Source: Pseudomonas congelans (GTDB lineage Bacteria > Pseudomonadota > Gammaproteobacteria > Pseudomonadales > Pseudomonadaceae). From it: a DNA stretch of 64,000 bases. The position numbers and the translations under genes were made by a program. This document shows, piece after piece, positions 28,865 through 37,899 of this stretch. The notes beneath the pieces were generated by a model, which was not told the DNA's origin, ran no database searches, and was given only the letters and a program-made list of their open reading frames with translations. The stretch's first letter is position 1; every line of letters begins with the position of its first letter. The DNA is taken from contig NZ_FNJH01000001.1 in assembly GCF_900103225.1 (NCBI RefSeq), forward strand, positions 492,895 to 556,894, in the 5' to 3' direction.

Positions 28865-28880
28865 CTGTATGGATATACAG
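28865..28880 (-). promoter_or_regulatory. LexA (SOS) box candidate upstream of topB
   Basis: CTGTATGGATATACAG is a perfect palindrome of the form CTGTAT-N4-ATACAG, which fits the gammaproteobacterial LexA consensus CTGTatatatatACAG. It is embedded in an 11-bp stem (28860-28870 with 28875-28885), 72 bases from the topB start. The only other gene nearby ends at 28964, so topB is the obvious target. Confidence 0.65.
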
Positions 28881-28963
28881 ATAAACTCGCTGTGCGACTC
28901 CTGAAATGGACCGCTTGACGCCATGCCCGCTTGCGTTGGTCAGGCTGAAGAGTTGCCGATGGC

Positions 28964-29833
28964 TCAGCTCAACAATTCGGAAAATGCCTTGTCGGCTTCA
29001 AGCACTGCCGGCAACCCGGCAAACAGCGCGTCCAGATCAATGCCCTCCATCAGCGGCCCGCCTGAGGCCTGCTGCGCCTGAGGCGTCGCGCCGCCGTGGG
29101 CCTCCAGCGCATCCGAAATGGTGATGGCCTGGGCAACGATCTTTGGCAGCGGTGCGTCAGCCGGTGCCTTCAGCGGCGTTGCCTGATAGGCGATAGCCTG
29201 TTGAATGACCTTGGGCAGATGCCAGCGACTGGCCAGTTCTGCACCGACTTCCGGGTAGCTGAAACCCAGTTGCAGGGTTTCGCCGGCTGCACGTCCTGGT
29301 GTCCCGGCCTTGGCGGCGTTGTTCAGGCGTTCGGCGACATCGGGCGCACCGGTCTGGATCAGCAACTCACCGATGTTATGCATCACCCCGCAGGTAAAGG
29401 CAATTTCAGGATCGACGCCCGTCTGTTTCGCCAGCATCCGGCAGATGCCGGCCACTTGAAAGCTTTTCAGCCAGAACCCCTTGAGATCAAAGCTCGGCCC
29501 GGCCTTGAACGCACCGGTCACTGCCGAGGCCATCACCAGCGTACGCAGCGTATTGAAACCCAGACGCATGGCTGCGTCTTCGATGCTTGAGGATTCCCTC
29601 GAGCCGCGAAAGCGCGCCGAGTTGGCCAGGCGCAATACCTTGGCCGCAATCACCGGGTCTTTTTCTATATTGCGGGCAATGCTTTCCAGGTTGGAAGAGG
29701 GATTGTCAAATTGCAGCATCAAGTCCTGAGCCACTTTGGGAATACTCGGGAGGCTATGCAAACCGTCAAAAAGTTGCTCGATACTTGGCATGGCGTGGCC
29801 ATCCTGTGCAGTGCGGGGGATGATTTCAACCAT
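28964..29833 (-). CDS. HDOD-domain protein
   Basis: 289 residues. The HDOD domain covers about 25-215 and has the usual LPSIPKVAQDLM start, DPVIAAKVLRLANSA and GVMHNIGELLI. The HD signature is degenerate (HN), as in all HDOD proteins, so no phosphohydrolase activity is expected. Such proteins act in signalling, often downstream of two-component or chemotaxis systems. The start could also be the ATG at 29791; both have AGGA nine bases upstream. A chemoreceptor gene lies divergently 290 bases away. Confidence 0.87.
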   Translation of the reverse strand: MVEIIPRTAQDGHAMPSIEQLFDGLHSLPSIPKVAQDLMLQFDNPSSNLESIARNIEKDPVIAAKVLRLANSARFRGSRESSSIEDAAMRLGFNTLRTLVMASAVTGAFKAGPSFDLKGFWLKSFQVAGICRMLAKQTGVDPEIAFTCGVMHNIGELLIQTGAPDVAERLNNAAKAGTPGRAAGETLQLGFSYPEVGAELASRWHLPKVIQQAIAYQATPLKAPADAPLPKIVAQAITISDALEAHGGATPQAQQASGGPLMEGIDLDALFAGLPAVLEADKAFSELLS

Positions 29834-30123
29834 AGCCAGTTTTTCCTGTTCTGCACGCTTGAGTGTCGATTATGGGAAAGACGTCTCGACCCCCGACGAA
29901 AAAATAATCAAGGACTCGCGGATCGCGCCGATATGGCGATACAAGCGTCTCTATAAAGTTTCGATGCTCTTGCCTGTCCGTTGATTGACGCCGTGGCAGA
30001 GGTCTCGGCTCCGGCCGCTGAGCGGCCTGTGGGTTGTAACGTGAAATAGACGGCACCGTTGTGAAGTTTGATTGGCGATCCAGAGATCGTCCTTATTGGT
30101 TTTTTGCCGTGGAAGTCACCGCT

Positions 30124-32013
30124 ATGAAGAGTCTGGGGTTCAGCAAGAAAATCCTTCTTGCCGCTGCATTGATTGTGGTTGTCGCGTTCAGCGTGTTCAT
30201 TGTCGTCAATGACTATCGCCAGCGTCAGTCACTCAAATCCAGCGTCAAGTCCGAGTTGCAACAACTGGGTACGCTCACCACGCAGAATATTCAGACCTGG
30301 CTGGAAAGCCGCATGCAATTGCTGCAGTCGATGTCGCAGCAAATCGCCGCGGATGGCAAGGAACTGCCACAGTTGCAGCGCGCCATCGGCCTGCCTGCCT
30401 ACAGCGACAGTTTTCAGTTGAGCTACTTTGGCAGCACCGAGGGCGTCATGTTCTCGGTACCATCGGCCAATCGCCCCGCTGATTATGATCCGCGTGCGCG
30501 TGGCTGGTACAAGGCGGCACAGAATGCGCCCGGCACCATCGTGACTGAACCCTACATCGCGGCCTCTTCCGGCAAGCTGGTCATGACCATGGCCACACCG
30601 GTCAAGTTCCAGAATCAGTTCGTGGGCGTGGCCGGTGCTGATATCGCTCTGGACAACGTCACCAAGATCATCAACTCGCTGAACTTCGATGGCCATGGCT
30701 ATGCATTTCTGGTCAGTGCCGACGGCAAGATCCTGGTGCACCCGGACAGCAAACTGGTGCTCAAGAACATCAGTGAAGCCTACCCGACCAACACGCCGAA
30801 AATTGCCACCGGGGTGACTGAAATCGACTCCGGTAAAAAGCCGGAGATCATTTCCTTCACGCCTGTTCAAGGTGTTTCGACGGCCAACTGGTACGTGGCA
30901 CTGGTACTTGAGCAGGACTCGGCCTACGCCATGTTGGCCGAGTTCCGTGCTTCGGCCATCACGGCGATGGTGGTTGTGGTGGTGGTAATCATCCTGCTGC
31001 TGGGTCTGTTGATTCGGGTGTTGATGCAACCCTTGCATCAGATGGGCCGTGCGATGCGTGATATCGCTGACGGCGAGGGCGATCTGACCAAGCGTCTGGC
31101 CATCACTTCGCAAGATGAATTCGGCGAACTGGCCGAGTCGTTCAACCGTTTCGTCGAGCGCATTCACGCCTCGATCCGTGAAGTGGCCTCGACTGCCGCG
31201 CAATTGGGCGAGGTTGCCACCCGGGTGGTCAAGGTCTCCAACGCGTCCATGGGCAACTCCGACCAGCAGGCCAACCGCACCGAAAGCGTGGCCGCGGCGA
31301 TCAACGAATTGGGCGCCGCAGCCCAGGAAATAGCCCAGAATGCGGCGCGCACCTCGCAGCAGTCGAGCGATGCGAGCGGCCTGGCCAGCGACGGTCAGAA
31401 CGTCGTGCAGCAGACTATCAAGGCGATGAACGAGCTGTCCGGGAAGATCAGCGAGTCGTGCGTGAACATCGAAAGCCTGAATGGCAAGACCGCCAACATC
31501 GGGCAGATTCTGGAAGTGATCACCAGTATTTCCCAGCAGACCAACCTGCTGGCGCTCAACGCGGCCATCGAAGCGGCGCGTGCCGGTGAAGCAGGGCGCG
31601 GGTTCGCGGTAGTGGCCGACGAGGTGCGCAATCTGGCGCATCGCACTCAGGATTCTGCCCAGCAGGTGCAGACCATGATCGAGGAGCTGCAGGTCGGCGC
31701 TCGCGACGCAGTGACCAACATGACCGAGAGCCAGCGTCAGAGCGAGGACAGCGTCGGCATCGCCAACCTTGCCGGCGAGCGTCTGAGCAGCGTGACCCGC
31801 CGCATCGAAGAGATCAACGGCATGAACCAGTCGGTTGCGGCGGCAACCGAGGAGCAGACCTCGGTGGTCGAGTCGATCAATGTCGACATCACTCACATCA
31901 ACACCCTCAATCAGTTGGGCGTCGACAACCTGCGCCAGACCCTGGATGCCTGCAACTCGCTGGAAGAGCAGGCTGCGCGCCTGCAGCAACTGGTAGGCAG
32001 CTTCAGGATCTGA
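30124..32013 (+). CDS. Methyl-accepting chemotaxis protein, amino-acid-type dCache sensor
   Basis: 629 residues from the ATG at 30124; the frame runs upstream to a GTG at 30061. Helix 1 at 7-29, periplasmic dCache_1 domain at about 35-275, helix 2 at about 277-302, HAMP, then a signalling domain with [20 protein letters not shown]. The sensor has [10 protein letters not shown] followed by VAGADIAL. This supplies the Y, R, W, Y and D positions of the amino-acid-binding dCache motif known from PctA of P. aeruginosa. An L-amino acid ligand is thus likely. Confidence 0.93.
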   Translation: MKSLGFSKKILLAAALIVVVAFSVFIVVNDYRQRQSLKSSVKSELQQLGTLTTQNIQTWLESRMQLLQSMSQQIAADGKELPQLQRAIGLPAYSDSFQLSYFGSTEGVMFSVPSANRPADYDPRARGWYKAAQNAPGTIVTEPYIAASSGKLVMTMATPVKFQNQFVGVAGADIALDNVTKIINSLNFDGHGYAFLVSADGKILVHPDSKLVLKNISEAYPTNTPKIATGVTEIDSGKKPEIISFTPVQGVSTANWYVALVLEQDSAYAMLAEFRASAITAMVVVVVVIILLLGLLIRVLMQPLHQMGRAMRDIADGEGDLTKRLAITSQDEFGELAESFNRFVERIHASIREVASTAAQLGEVATRVVKVSNASMGNSDQQANRTESVAAAINELGAAAQEIAQNAARTSQQSSDASGLASDGQNVVQQTIKAMNELSGKISESCVNIESLNGKTANIGQILEVITSISQQTNLLALNAAIEAARAGEAGRGFAVVADEVRNLAHRTQDSAQQVQTMIEELQVGARDAVTNMTESQRQSEDSVGIANLAGERLSSVTRRIEEINGMNQSVAAATEEQTSVVESINVDITHINTLNQLGVDNLRQTLDACNSLEEQAARLQQLVGSFRI

Positions 32014-32028
32014 TCCTGCTGCCTCTGC

Positions 32029-32053
32029 GCCGCTCCGCAGTACTGGGAGCGGC
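32029..32053 (+). terminator. Hairpin terminator after chemoreceptor gene
   Basis: GCCGCTCC (32029-32036) and GGAGCGGC (32046-32053) form a perfect 8-bp stem 16 bases after the stop codon, followed by a pyrimidine-rich cttctttc. Confidence 0.6.
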
Positions 32054-32144
32054 TGCCTGGCTTCTTTCAGTTCTGACGCTTCGGTGTGGCGATACAGCGG
32101 ATGACGCTCCCACCGCTGTCCGTTGCCACACCATTGGCGACAAA

Positions 32145-32162
32145 CTGTTATCACTTGGTCAC
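32145..32162 (+). promoter_or_regulatory. Weak Pho-box-like sequence upstream of phnC
   Basis: CTGTTAT, four bases, TGGTCAC resembles the PhoB half-site pair CTGTCAT-N4-CTGTCAT (6 of 7 and 4 of 7). Phosphonate operons are usually PhoB-dependent, which is the main reason for listing it. It is about 90 bases before the phnC ATG. Confidence 0.35.
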
Positions 32163-32197
32163 TCGCGGTTCATGAGGCTGCAACAACACAGGTCCAG

Positions 32198-32214
32198 TTT
32201 GGTTGACAACCAAA
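32198..32214 (+). promoter_or_regulatory. Perfect 17-bp palindrome before phnC, candidate PhnF operator
   Basis: TTTGGTTGACAACCAAA is an eight-base inverted repeat around one A, 40 bases upstream of the phnC start. GntR/HutC-type regulators such as PhnF, encoded in this operon, bind short palindromes at their own promoter. PhnF of mycobacteria uses a TGGT...ACCA-type site, and TTGGTTG/CAACCAA fits that style. Assignment is inference. Confidence 0.5.
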
Positions 32215-32253
32215 TGCGACCTGTCCCGGGTCGTGCACAGACCGAGAAGCCTC

Positions 32254-33087
32254 ATGAACGAAGCCATTCATGTACAGGGCCTGAACAAGACCTTTTCCCA
32301 TAAAGGCGCTTTGATTGACCTCGCGTTGTCTATACAACCCGGTGAGATGGTTGCGCTGATTGGCGCTTCCGGGTCGGGCAAGTCAACGCTGCTCCGGCAC
32401 CTTGCAGGCCTGGCGTGCTGTGATCGCAGCAATGGCGGTCAGGTTCAGGTACTGGGTCGCGAGGTTCAGTCCTCCGGCCGCCTCAACAGCCAGGTGCGAC
32501 GTCTGCGCGCCGATATCGGCTATATCTTCCAGCAATTCAATCTGGTCAATCGCCTCAGCGTGCTGGACAACGTCCTGCTTGGTTGCCTGGGGCGCATGCC
32601 ACGCTGGCGCGGCAGTCTGGCGCTGTTCAATAACGAGGAAAAACAGCGCGCAATGGCTGCGCTGGAAAGGGTCGGGCTGGCGGACCTTGCCGCGCAACGG
32701 GCCTCGACCCTGTCCGGTGGTCAGCAGCAGCGGGTGGCAATTGCGCGTGCCTTGACCCAGCGTGCCGAAGTGATTCTCGCCGACGAACCTATTGCCTCGC
32801 TGGACCCGGAGTCGGCGCGCCGCGTCATGGAAATCCTCGCCGACATCAACCGCAGCGACGGCAAAACAGTCGTGGTGACCCTGCATCAGGTCGATTATGC
32901 CGTGCGCTATTGCCCGCGTGCGGTGGCCCTCAAGGCAGGGCGCATTCATTTCGATGGCCTGGCGCAGGACCTCAGCAAACAGTTCCTCAACGACCTCTAC
33001 GGTGCAGACGCGGACGCGAGTCTGATGATCACCGAACGAAGCCGGCGCGTGCGGCAAAAAGCCCGCCTGACGCTGGCCAAAGTCTGA
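32254..33087 (+). CDS. phnC: Phosphonate ABC transporter, ATP-binding protein
   Basis: 277 residues from the ATG at 32254. Walker [10 protein letters not shown] (about 39-47), Q-loop IFQQFN, signature [15 protein letters not shown], Walker [15 protein letters not shown]-loop TLHQVDY. It powers uptake of phosphonates with PhnD and PhnE. It is the first gene of the thirteen-gene C-P lyase operon. The frame extends upstream to 32203, but that would cover the operator palindrome, so the inner ATG with GAGAAG upstream is preferred. Confidence 0.95.
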   Translation: MNEAIHVQGLNKTFSHKGALIDLALSIQPGEMVALIGASGSGKSTLLRHLAGLACCDRSNGGQVQVLGREVQSSGRLNSQVRRLRADIGYIFQQFNLVNRLSVLDNVLLGCLGRMPRWRGSLALFNNEEKQRAMAALERVGLADLAAQRASTLSGGQQQRVAIARALTQRAEVILADEPIASLDPESARRVMEILADINRSDGKTVVVTLHQVDYAVRYCPRAVALKAGRIHFDGLAQDLSKQFLNDLYGADADASLMITERSRRVRQKARLTLAKV

Positions 33088-33131
33088 CGTCCTTCCACCA
33101 TCCCCCACCTGACATTTTCCGGAGAGCCTGC

Positions 33132-34142
33132 ATGTTCAAGCGTATCGGTCGTCTTCTCGCCTCTGCCGCCTTGCTGACTGCCTGCGCGTTGGGCACGGTC
33201 CAGGCCGCAGAAGAAAAAGCCATCAATTTCGGCATCATGTCCACCGAGTCCTCGCAAAACCTGAAAAGTATCTGGCAGCCGTTTCTCGATGACATGAGCC
33301 GCAAGACCGGTCTCAAAGTCAACGCCACCTTCGCCTCGGACTACGCCGGCCTGATTCAGGGCATGCGCTTCAACAAGGTGGACGTAGCCTGGCTGGGCAA
33401 CAAGGCGGCGATGGAGGCGGTGGACCGCTCCAACGGCGAAATCTTTGCCCAGACCTCCGCCGCCAATGGTGATGCGGGCTACTGGAGCCTGCTGATCGTA
33501 CGCAAGGACAGCCCGATCAATAGCGTCGAAGACATGCTCAAGAATGCCAAGAGCCTGACCTTCGGTAACGGTGACCCTAATTCCACTTCAGGCTATCTGG
33601 TGCCGGGTTATTACGTGTTCGCGAAAAACCACGTCGATGCGTCCACCGCTTTCAAGCGCACCCTGAACTCCAGTCATGAAGTCAACGCCCTCAGTGTTGC
33701 CAAGGGGCAGCTGGACGTTGCGACCTTCAATACCGAAAGCTGGGATCGTCTGGCCGTGACCCAGCCCGACAAGGTCGAGCAACTCAAGGTGATCTGGAAA
33801 TCGCCGCTGATCCCGGCCGACCCGATTGTCTGGAGCAAGGCGCTGTCGGACCAGGACAAGGCAAAGATCCGTGAATTCTTCACCAGTTATGGCAACACAG
33901 ATGAAGAGAAGACCGTCCTGAAGAACATGCAGATGGGCAAGTTCCTCAAGTCCAGCGATGACCAGTTGCTGCCCATTCGCCAGCTCGAACTGTTCAAGCA
34001 GCGTACCGAAGTGGTGGCCAGCACCACGCTGGATGCCCAGGAGAAAGCCACCCGTCTCAAGGATATCGATGCCAGCCTGAGCAAGTTGCAGGAGCGCATC
34101 ACCGAGCTGAACCAGAAAACCGCAGGCAGCTCCGCAGGTTGA
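33132..34142 (+). CDS. phnD: Phosphonate-binding periplasmic protein
   Basis: 336 residues. A Sec signal peptide (about 1-26, ending VQAAE) is followed by a type II binding-protein fold typical of PhnD ([38 protein letters not shown]). Serine and threonine residues in STSG form part of the phosphonate pocket in the family. A CGGAGAG ribosome site lies just upstream. It captures phosphonates, in E. coli 2-aminoethylphosphonate best, and delivers them to PhnE/PhnC. Confidence 0.95.
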   Translation: MFKRIGRLLASAALLTACALGTVQAAEEKAINFGIMSTESSQNLKSIWQPFLDDMSRKTGLKVNATFASDYAGLIQGMRFNKVDVAWLGNKAAMEAVDRSNGEIFAQTSAANGDAGYWSLLIVRKDSPINSVEDMLKNAKSLTFGNGDPNSTSGYLVPGYYVFAKNHVDASTAFKRTLNSSHEVNALSVAKGQLDVATFNTESWDRLAVTQPDKVEQLKVIWKSPLIPADPIVWSKALSDQDKAKIREFFTSYGNTDEEKTVLKNMQMGKFLKSSDDQLLPIRQLELFKQRTEVVASTTLDAQEKATRLKDIDASLSKLQERITELNQKTAGSSAG

Positions 34143-34170
34143 GCCAGCCGTTCACGATCAGGAGTTCGTC

Positions 34171-34959
34171 ATGACCACTCACGTTGCCTATACCCAGGTT
34201 GCGGGCAAACCCAACTGGTCCCGTTATCTGGGCTGGGGTCTGTTGCTCGCTGCACTGGCCTGGGCCTGGCACGGCGCAGAAATGAACCCGATGGCACTGG
34301 TTCGCGACTCGTCGAACATGGCGACATTCGCCGCCGATTTCTTTCCGCCGGACTTCCGTGAGTGGCGCAGTTACCTCAAGGAGATGCTGGTGACTATCCA
34401 GATTGCCCTGTGGGGTACGGCGCTGGCGATTGTCTGCTCGATACCGCTGGGCATTCTTTGCGCCGAGAACATCACGCCGTGGTGGATTCATCTGCCGTTG
34501 CGGCGCTGCATGGACGCTTTTCGTTCGATCAACGAGATGGTTTTCGCGATGTTGTTCGTGGTCGCCGTCGGCCTGGGGCCGTTCGCCGGGGTGCTGGCGC
34601 TGTGGATCAGCACCACCGGGGTCCTCGCCAAACTGTTCGCCGAAGCTGTCGAAGCCATAGAGCCCGGACCGGTCGAAGGCGTGCGCGCCACCGGTGCCAG
34701 CGCCTTGCAGGAAGTCATCTACGGGGTCATTCCGCAGGTTATGCCGCTGTGGATCTCCTATGCTCTATACCGGTTCGAATCCAATGTGCGCTCGGCAACC
34801 GTGGTAGGGATGGTCGGTGCAGGGGGCATCGGGGTTATTCTCTGGGAAAACATTCGCGCCTTTGCGTTCGTCCAGACCAGCGCCGTGCTGCTGGTGATCA
34901 TCGTTGTGGTAAGCGTCATCGACATCATGTCGCAGCGCCTGCGCAAGCAATTCATCTGA
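34171..34959 (+). CDS. phnE: Phosphonate ABC transporter permease
   Basis: 262 residues with about six membrane helices and the BPD-transporter EAA loop ([22 protein letters not shown]) that contacts PhnC. It is one complete permease polypeptide, unlike the split phnE of E. coli K-12. It is followed by a small hairpin with a T run before phnF, so transport and lyase genes may be expressed at different levels. Confidence 0.94.
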   Translation: MTTHVAYTQVAGKPNWSRYLGWGLLLAALAWAWHGAEMNPMALVRDSSNMATFAADFFPPDFREWRSYLKEMLVTIQIALWGTALAIVCSIPLGILCAENITPWWIHLPLRRCMDAFRSINEMVFAMLFVVAVGLGPFAGVLALWISTTGVLAKLFAEAVEAIEPGPVEGVRATGASALQEVIYGVIPQVMPLWISYALYRFESNVRSATVVGMVGAGGIGVILWENIRAFAFVQTSAVLLVIIVVVSVIDIMSQRLRKQFI

Positions 34960-34969
34960 CAGAAGAGGG

Positions 34970-34991
34970 GTGTTCAATGAACACTTTTTTT
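34970..34991 (+). terminator. Hairpin plus T7 tract between phnE and phnF (attenuator candidate)
   Basis: GTGTTC (34970-34975) and GAACAC (34979-34984) form a six-base stem, immediately followed by seven T residues (34985-34991). The stem is weak in GC, so only partial termination is expected inside the operon. Confidence 0.45.
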
Positions 34992-35009
34992 AACCATGCA
35001 GTTGTCTAG
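34977..35009 (+). CDS. Ten-codon leader ORF overlapping phnF start
   Basis: ATG at 34977 has a good ribosome site (GAGGGG, 5-6 bases before it) and encodes MNTFFNHAVV, ending at TAG 35007-35009. It overlaps the phnF ATG (34996), which itself has no Shine-Dalgarno. Translation of the mini-ORF may deliver ribosomes to phnF. It is speculative that the peptide itself matters. Confidence 0.25.
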   Translation: MNTFFNHAVV

Positions 35010-35745
35010 ACAATACGAGCCGATGTACCTGGAACTGGCCGAGACGTTGCGTGACGAGCTGGCCACGTATCTGCCTGGCGATTACCTGCCCGCCGAGTTT
35101 CAGCTGGCCGAACGCTTCAGCGTCAACCGCCACACCATCCGCCGCGCTGTCGACGAGCTGGTCCGCGAGGGCAGTGTGCTGCGCCGCCAGGGCAAGGGCA
35201 CTCAAGTACTGGAACGCCCGTTGATCTACCCGATGCAGGCTGACAGCGCCTACAGCAAGTCGCTGTCGGCGCAGGGCATCGGGGTCGAGGCCGTGCTGCT
35301 GGTGCGTCGCGAATGCCTCGCCACTCAGGAAGATGCGCTGCATCTGGGGCTGGCCGAGCATGCGCCACTGATCGAACTGCAGACCTTGCGCAAGCTGGAC
35401 GGCCAGGCCGTGAGTCTGATCTGCCATCGCTACAGCGCCCGTTACAGCGAACTGCTGGCTGAGTATCAGGGCGGCTCGGTGCGCCAGTACCTGGCCGAGC
35501 GCGAATTGCCGCTGAGCCGTGCACAGAGCCTGATCGGGGCCCGCCTGCCGTCCCGCGGAGAGGCCGGGCTGCTGCTGATGCCTCGGCATATACCTGTGCT
35601 GACGGTGTTGACGGTTTCGTGTGACCGCTCGGGGCAGCCTGTAGAGCTTTCGCGCTCGGTCAGCCGTTCCGACCGCTTCCAGTATCAAGTGGCATTCAAC
35701 GCGATTGCCGACAGCCATATGGCTGGCAACCCAACGACGGACTGA
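34996..35745 (+). CDS. phnF: Phosphonate operon regulator, GntR family
   Basis: 249 residues. N-terminal winged helix-turn-helix (LAETLRDELATYLPGDYLPAEFQLAERF, SVNRHTIRRAVDELV) and a C-terminal UTRA/HutC effector domain (about 85-235). It is expected to repress the phn promoter, with the palindrome at 32198-32214 as the likely site. It lies in the E. coli position between phnE and phnG. The ATG lacks an own ribosome site and follows a T-rich stretch, which suggests coupling or low expression. Confidence 0.93.
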   Translation: MQLSRQYEPMYLELAETLRDELATYLPGDYLPAEFQLAERFSVNRHTIRRAVDELVREGSVLRRQGKGTQVLERPLIYPMQADSAYSKSLSAQGIGVEAVLLVRRECLATQEDALHLGLAEHAPLIELQTLRKLDGQAVSLICHRYSARYSELLAEYQGGSVRQYLAERELPLSRAQSLIGARLPSRGEAGLLLMPRHIPVLTVLTVSCDRSGQPVELSRSVSRSDRFQYQVAFNAIADSHMAGNPTTD

Positions 35746-35759
35746 CCCCGAGGTGTTCC

Positions 35760-36224
35760 ATGCAAGCATCCCCTGAAACAGCCGCACGTCAGCACTGGAT
35801 GGGCGTATTGGCGCGCGCCCATGTCGATGAGCCGAGCCGCGAGCGATTGCAGCGTCACGAAGCGGCGTTGCGCGACACCGATTACCAGATGATCCGCGCC
35901 CCGGAAATCGGCATGACCCTGGTGCGCGGCCGTATGGGCGGCACCGGTTCAGCCTTCAACCTTGGCGAAATGAGTGTGACGCGCTGTGTGGTGCGTCTGG
36001 CCGATGGGCGCACCGGCTACAGCTATCTGGCTGGACGCGACAAGCACCACGCGGAACTGGCGGCGCTGGCCGACGCGCATTTGCAAGGCGCACAGCAGGC
36101 CTGGTGGCTGTCCGAACTGATCGAGCCCCTGGCGCGCGCGCAAGCCGAGCGTCGGGCGCACAAGGACGCCGAGGCCGCTGCCACCAAAGTCGAATTCTTT
36201 ACCCTGGTCCGAGGAGAAGACTGA
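35760..36224 (+). CDS. phnG: C-P lyase core complex subunit PhnG
   Basis: 154 residues. PhnG is one of the core subunits (PhnGHIJ) that attach methylphosphonate to ATP in place of adenine. Family features: RQHWMGVLARA at the start and MTLVRGRMGGTGSAFNLGEMSVTRC in the middle. Its TGA shares one base with the phnH start codon, a sign of tight translational coupling. Confidence 0.93.
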   Translation: MQASPETAARQHWMGVLARAHVDEPSRERLQRHEAALRDTDYQMIRAPEIGMTLVRGRMGGTGSAFNLGEMSVTRCVVRLADGRTGYSYLAGRDKHHAELAALADAHLQGAQQAWWLSELIEPLARAQAERRAHKDAEAAATKVEFFTLVRGED

Positions 36225-36820
36225 TGAGTGCCGTTCTTTTGCAACCTGCCTTCACCGATCCGGTACTGGATGCCCAGCGCAGTTTTCGCGTCGCCCTCAA
36301 GGCGCTGTCCGGGCCGGGGGTGATCCAGAACCTGCCCGCTGCGCACCAGCCGCCGGCCTTGCAGGGCCTGGACAGTGCCACCCACGCCTTGTGCCTGGCG
36401 TTGCTGGACCTGGACACGCCAGTGTGGCTGGCACCGGCGTTCGATACCCCGGCGATTCGCGCAAACATTGCCTTTCATTGCGGCAGCCCGATTGTCACGG
36501 AGCGGCACGCAGCGCGCTTCGCGTTGCTCGATGCGTCGACGGCCCTGCAACTGCACGATTTCGATACCGGCAATGACCGCTACCCGGATCAATCCTGCAC
36601 CTTGCTGATCCAGCTGCCTGGCCTGGAAGGCGGGCAGATGCTTGCCTGGAGCGGTCCCGGCATCGAGCGACAAAATTCGGTGGCCCTGCCGCTGGATGAA
36701 GGTTTCTGGGCCGCACGTGAAGCGCGCAATGTCTTCCCTTGCGGGCTGGATGTGTTCTTTGTCTCGGGCAATCGATTGCTCGGCTTGCCACGCAGCACCC
36801 GCGTGCAGGAGTGTGCCTGA
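36224..36820 (+). CDS. phnH: C-P lyase core complex subunit PhnH
   Basis: 198 residues from the ATG at 36224. PhnH has a PLP-transferase-like fold without cofactor and forms a dimer in the core complex. Typical blocks are DPVLDAQRSFRVALKALSGPG and PFVFPCGLDV-like ARNVFPCGLDVFFV near the C terminus. The stop shares its last base with the phnI ATG. Confidence 0.93.
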   Translation: MSAVLLQPAFTDPVLDAQRSFRVALKALSGPGVIQNLPAAHQPPALQGLDSATHALCLALLDLDTPVWLAPAFDTPAIRANIAFHCGSPIVTERHAARFALLDASTALQLHDFDTGNDRYPDQSCTLLIQLPGLEGGQMLAWSGPGIERQNSVALPLDEGFWAAREARNVFPCGLDVFFVSGNRLLGLPRSTRVQECA

Positions 36821-37899
36821 TGTACGTCGCAGTCAAGGGTGGCGAACAGGCCATCGATAACGCTCACCGCCTGCTGGCCAGCAGGCGTCGTGGCGACACC
36901 GGCATTGCCGAACTCGACGTCGAGCAGATCCGTCAGCAACTGCCGCTGGCGGTTGCACGGGTCATGAGCGAGGGCTCGCTTTACGACCCGCAACTGGCTG
37001 CGCTGGCGATCAAGCAGTCGGCGGGCGATCTGATCGAAGCGATCTTCCTGCTGCGCGCCTATCGCACCACGCTGACGCGCTTCTGTGCCAGCGTGCCCAT
37101 CGACACTTCGCACATGCAACTCAGCCGTCGCCTCTCGGCCACATTCAAGGACGTCCCCGGCGGTCAATTGCTGGGGCCGACCTTCGACTACACCCACCGC
37201 TTGCTGGATTTCACCTTGCTGGCCGAAGGCGAGCACCCGGGCCCGGAAGTCACCCCGCACGCCACCCTGGAGCCCTGTCCGCGAGTGCTCGGGTTGCTGG
37301 CCAAAGAAGGGCTGATGAAGCCAGAAGTCGACGATGGCGAGCGTGTGGCGGACATCACCCGCGAGCCGTTGGAGTATCCGTCCAGTCGTGCCCAGCGCCT
37401 GCAGGCTTTGGCGCGTGGTGATGAAGGGTTCCTGCTGGCGCTAGGTTATTCGACCCAGCGCGGCTATGGCCGCAATCACCCGTTCGCCGGGGAAATTCGC
37501 ATCGGCGAGGTGGAAGTCTGGATCGAACCTGAAGAGCTGGGCTTCCCGATCGTGATCGGCGACATCGAAGTCACCGAGTGCGAGATGGTCAATCAGTTCG
37601 TCGGCTCGGCCAGCGAACCCGCGCAGTTTACCCGCGGTTACGGCCTGGCGTTCGGTAACGCCGAGCGCAAGGCGATGGGCATGGCACTGGTGGACCGCTC
37701 GCTGCGCGCCGAGGAATTCAACGAAGAAGTCCGCTCACCGGCCCAGCAGGAAGAGTTCGTGCTCGCGCATTGCGACAACGTGGAAGCGGCGGGTTTCGTC
37801 TCGCACCTCAAACTGCCGCATTACGTGGACTTCCAGTCCGAGCTGGAGCTGATCCGCAAGCTGCGCAAGTCTGCACCGAAACCGGAGAGCGACCAATGA
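36820..37899 (+). CDS. phnI: C-P lyase core complex subunit PhnI (nucleosidase)
   Basis: 359 residues. PhnI, with PhnGHL, makes alpha-D-ribose-1-methylphosphonate-5-triphosphate from ATP and phosphonate. Typical start MYVAVKGGEQAIDNAHRLL, then QLSRRLSATFKDVPGGQLLGPTFDYTHRLLDF and a histidine-rich region near HPGPEVTPH. The stop and the phnJ ATG overlap as ATGA. Confidence 0.95.
   Translation: MYVAVKGGEQAIDNAHRLLASRRRGDTGIAELDVEQIRQQLPLAVARVMSEGSLYDPQLAALAIKQSAGDLIEAIFLLRAYRTTLTRFCASVPIDTSHMQLSRRLSATFKDVPGGQLLGPTFDYTHRLLDFTLLAEGEHPGPEVTPHATLEPCPRVLGLLAKEGLMKPEVDDGERVADITREPLEYPSSRAQRLQALARGDEGFLLALGYSTQRGYGRNHPFAGEIRIGEVEVWIEPEELGFPIVIGDIEVTECEMVNQFVGSASEPAQFTRGYGLAFGNAERKAMGMALVDRSLRAEEFNEEVRSPAQQEEFVLAHCDNVEAAGFVSHLKLPHYVDFQSELELIRKLRKSAPKPESDQ

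Noticed and set aside
34362..35009. 215-codon frame inside phnE
   Set aside because: It is an alternative frame of phnE. Only its last ten codons, from 34977, have a separate ribosome site and were kept as a low-confidence leader ORF.
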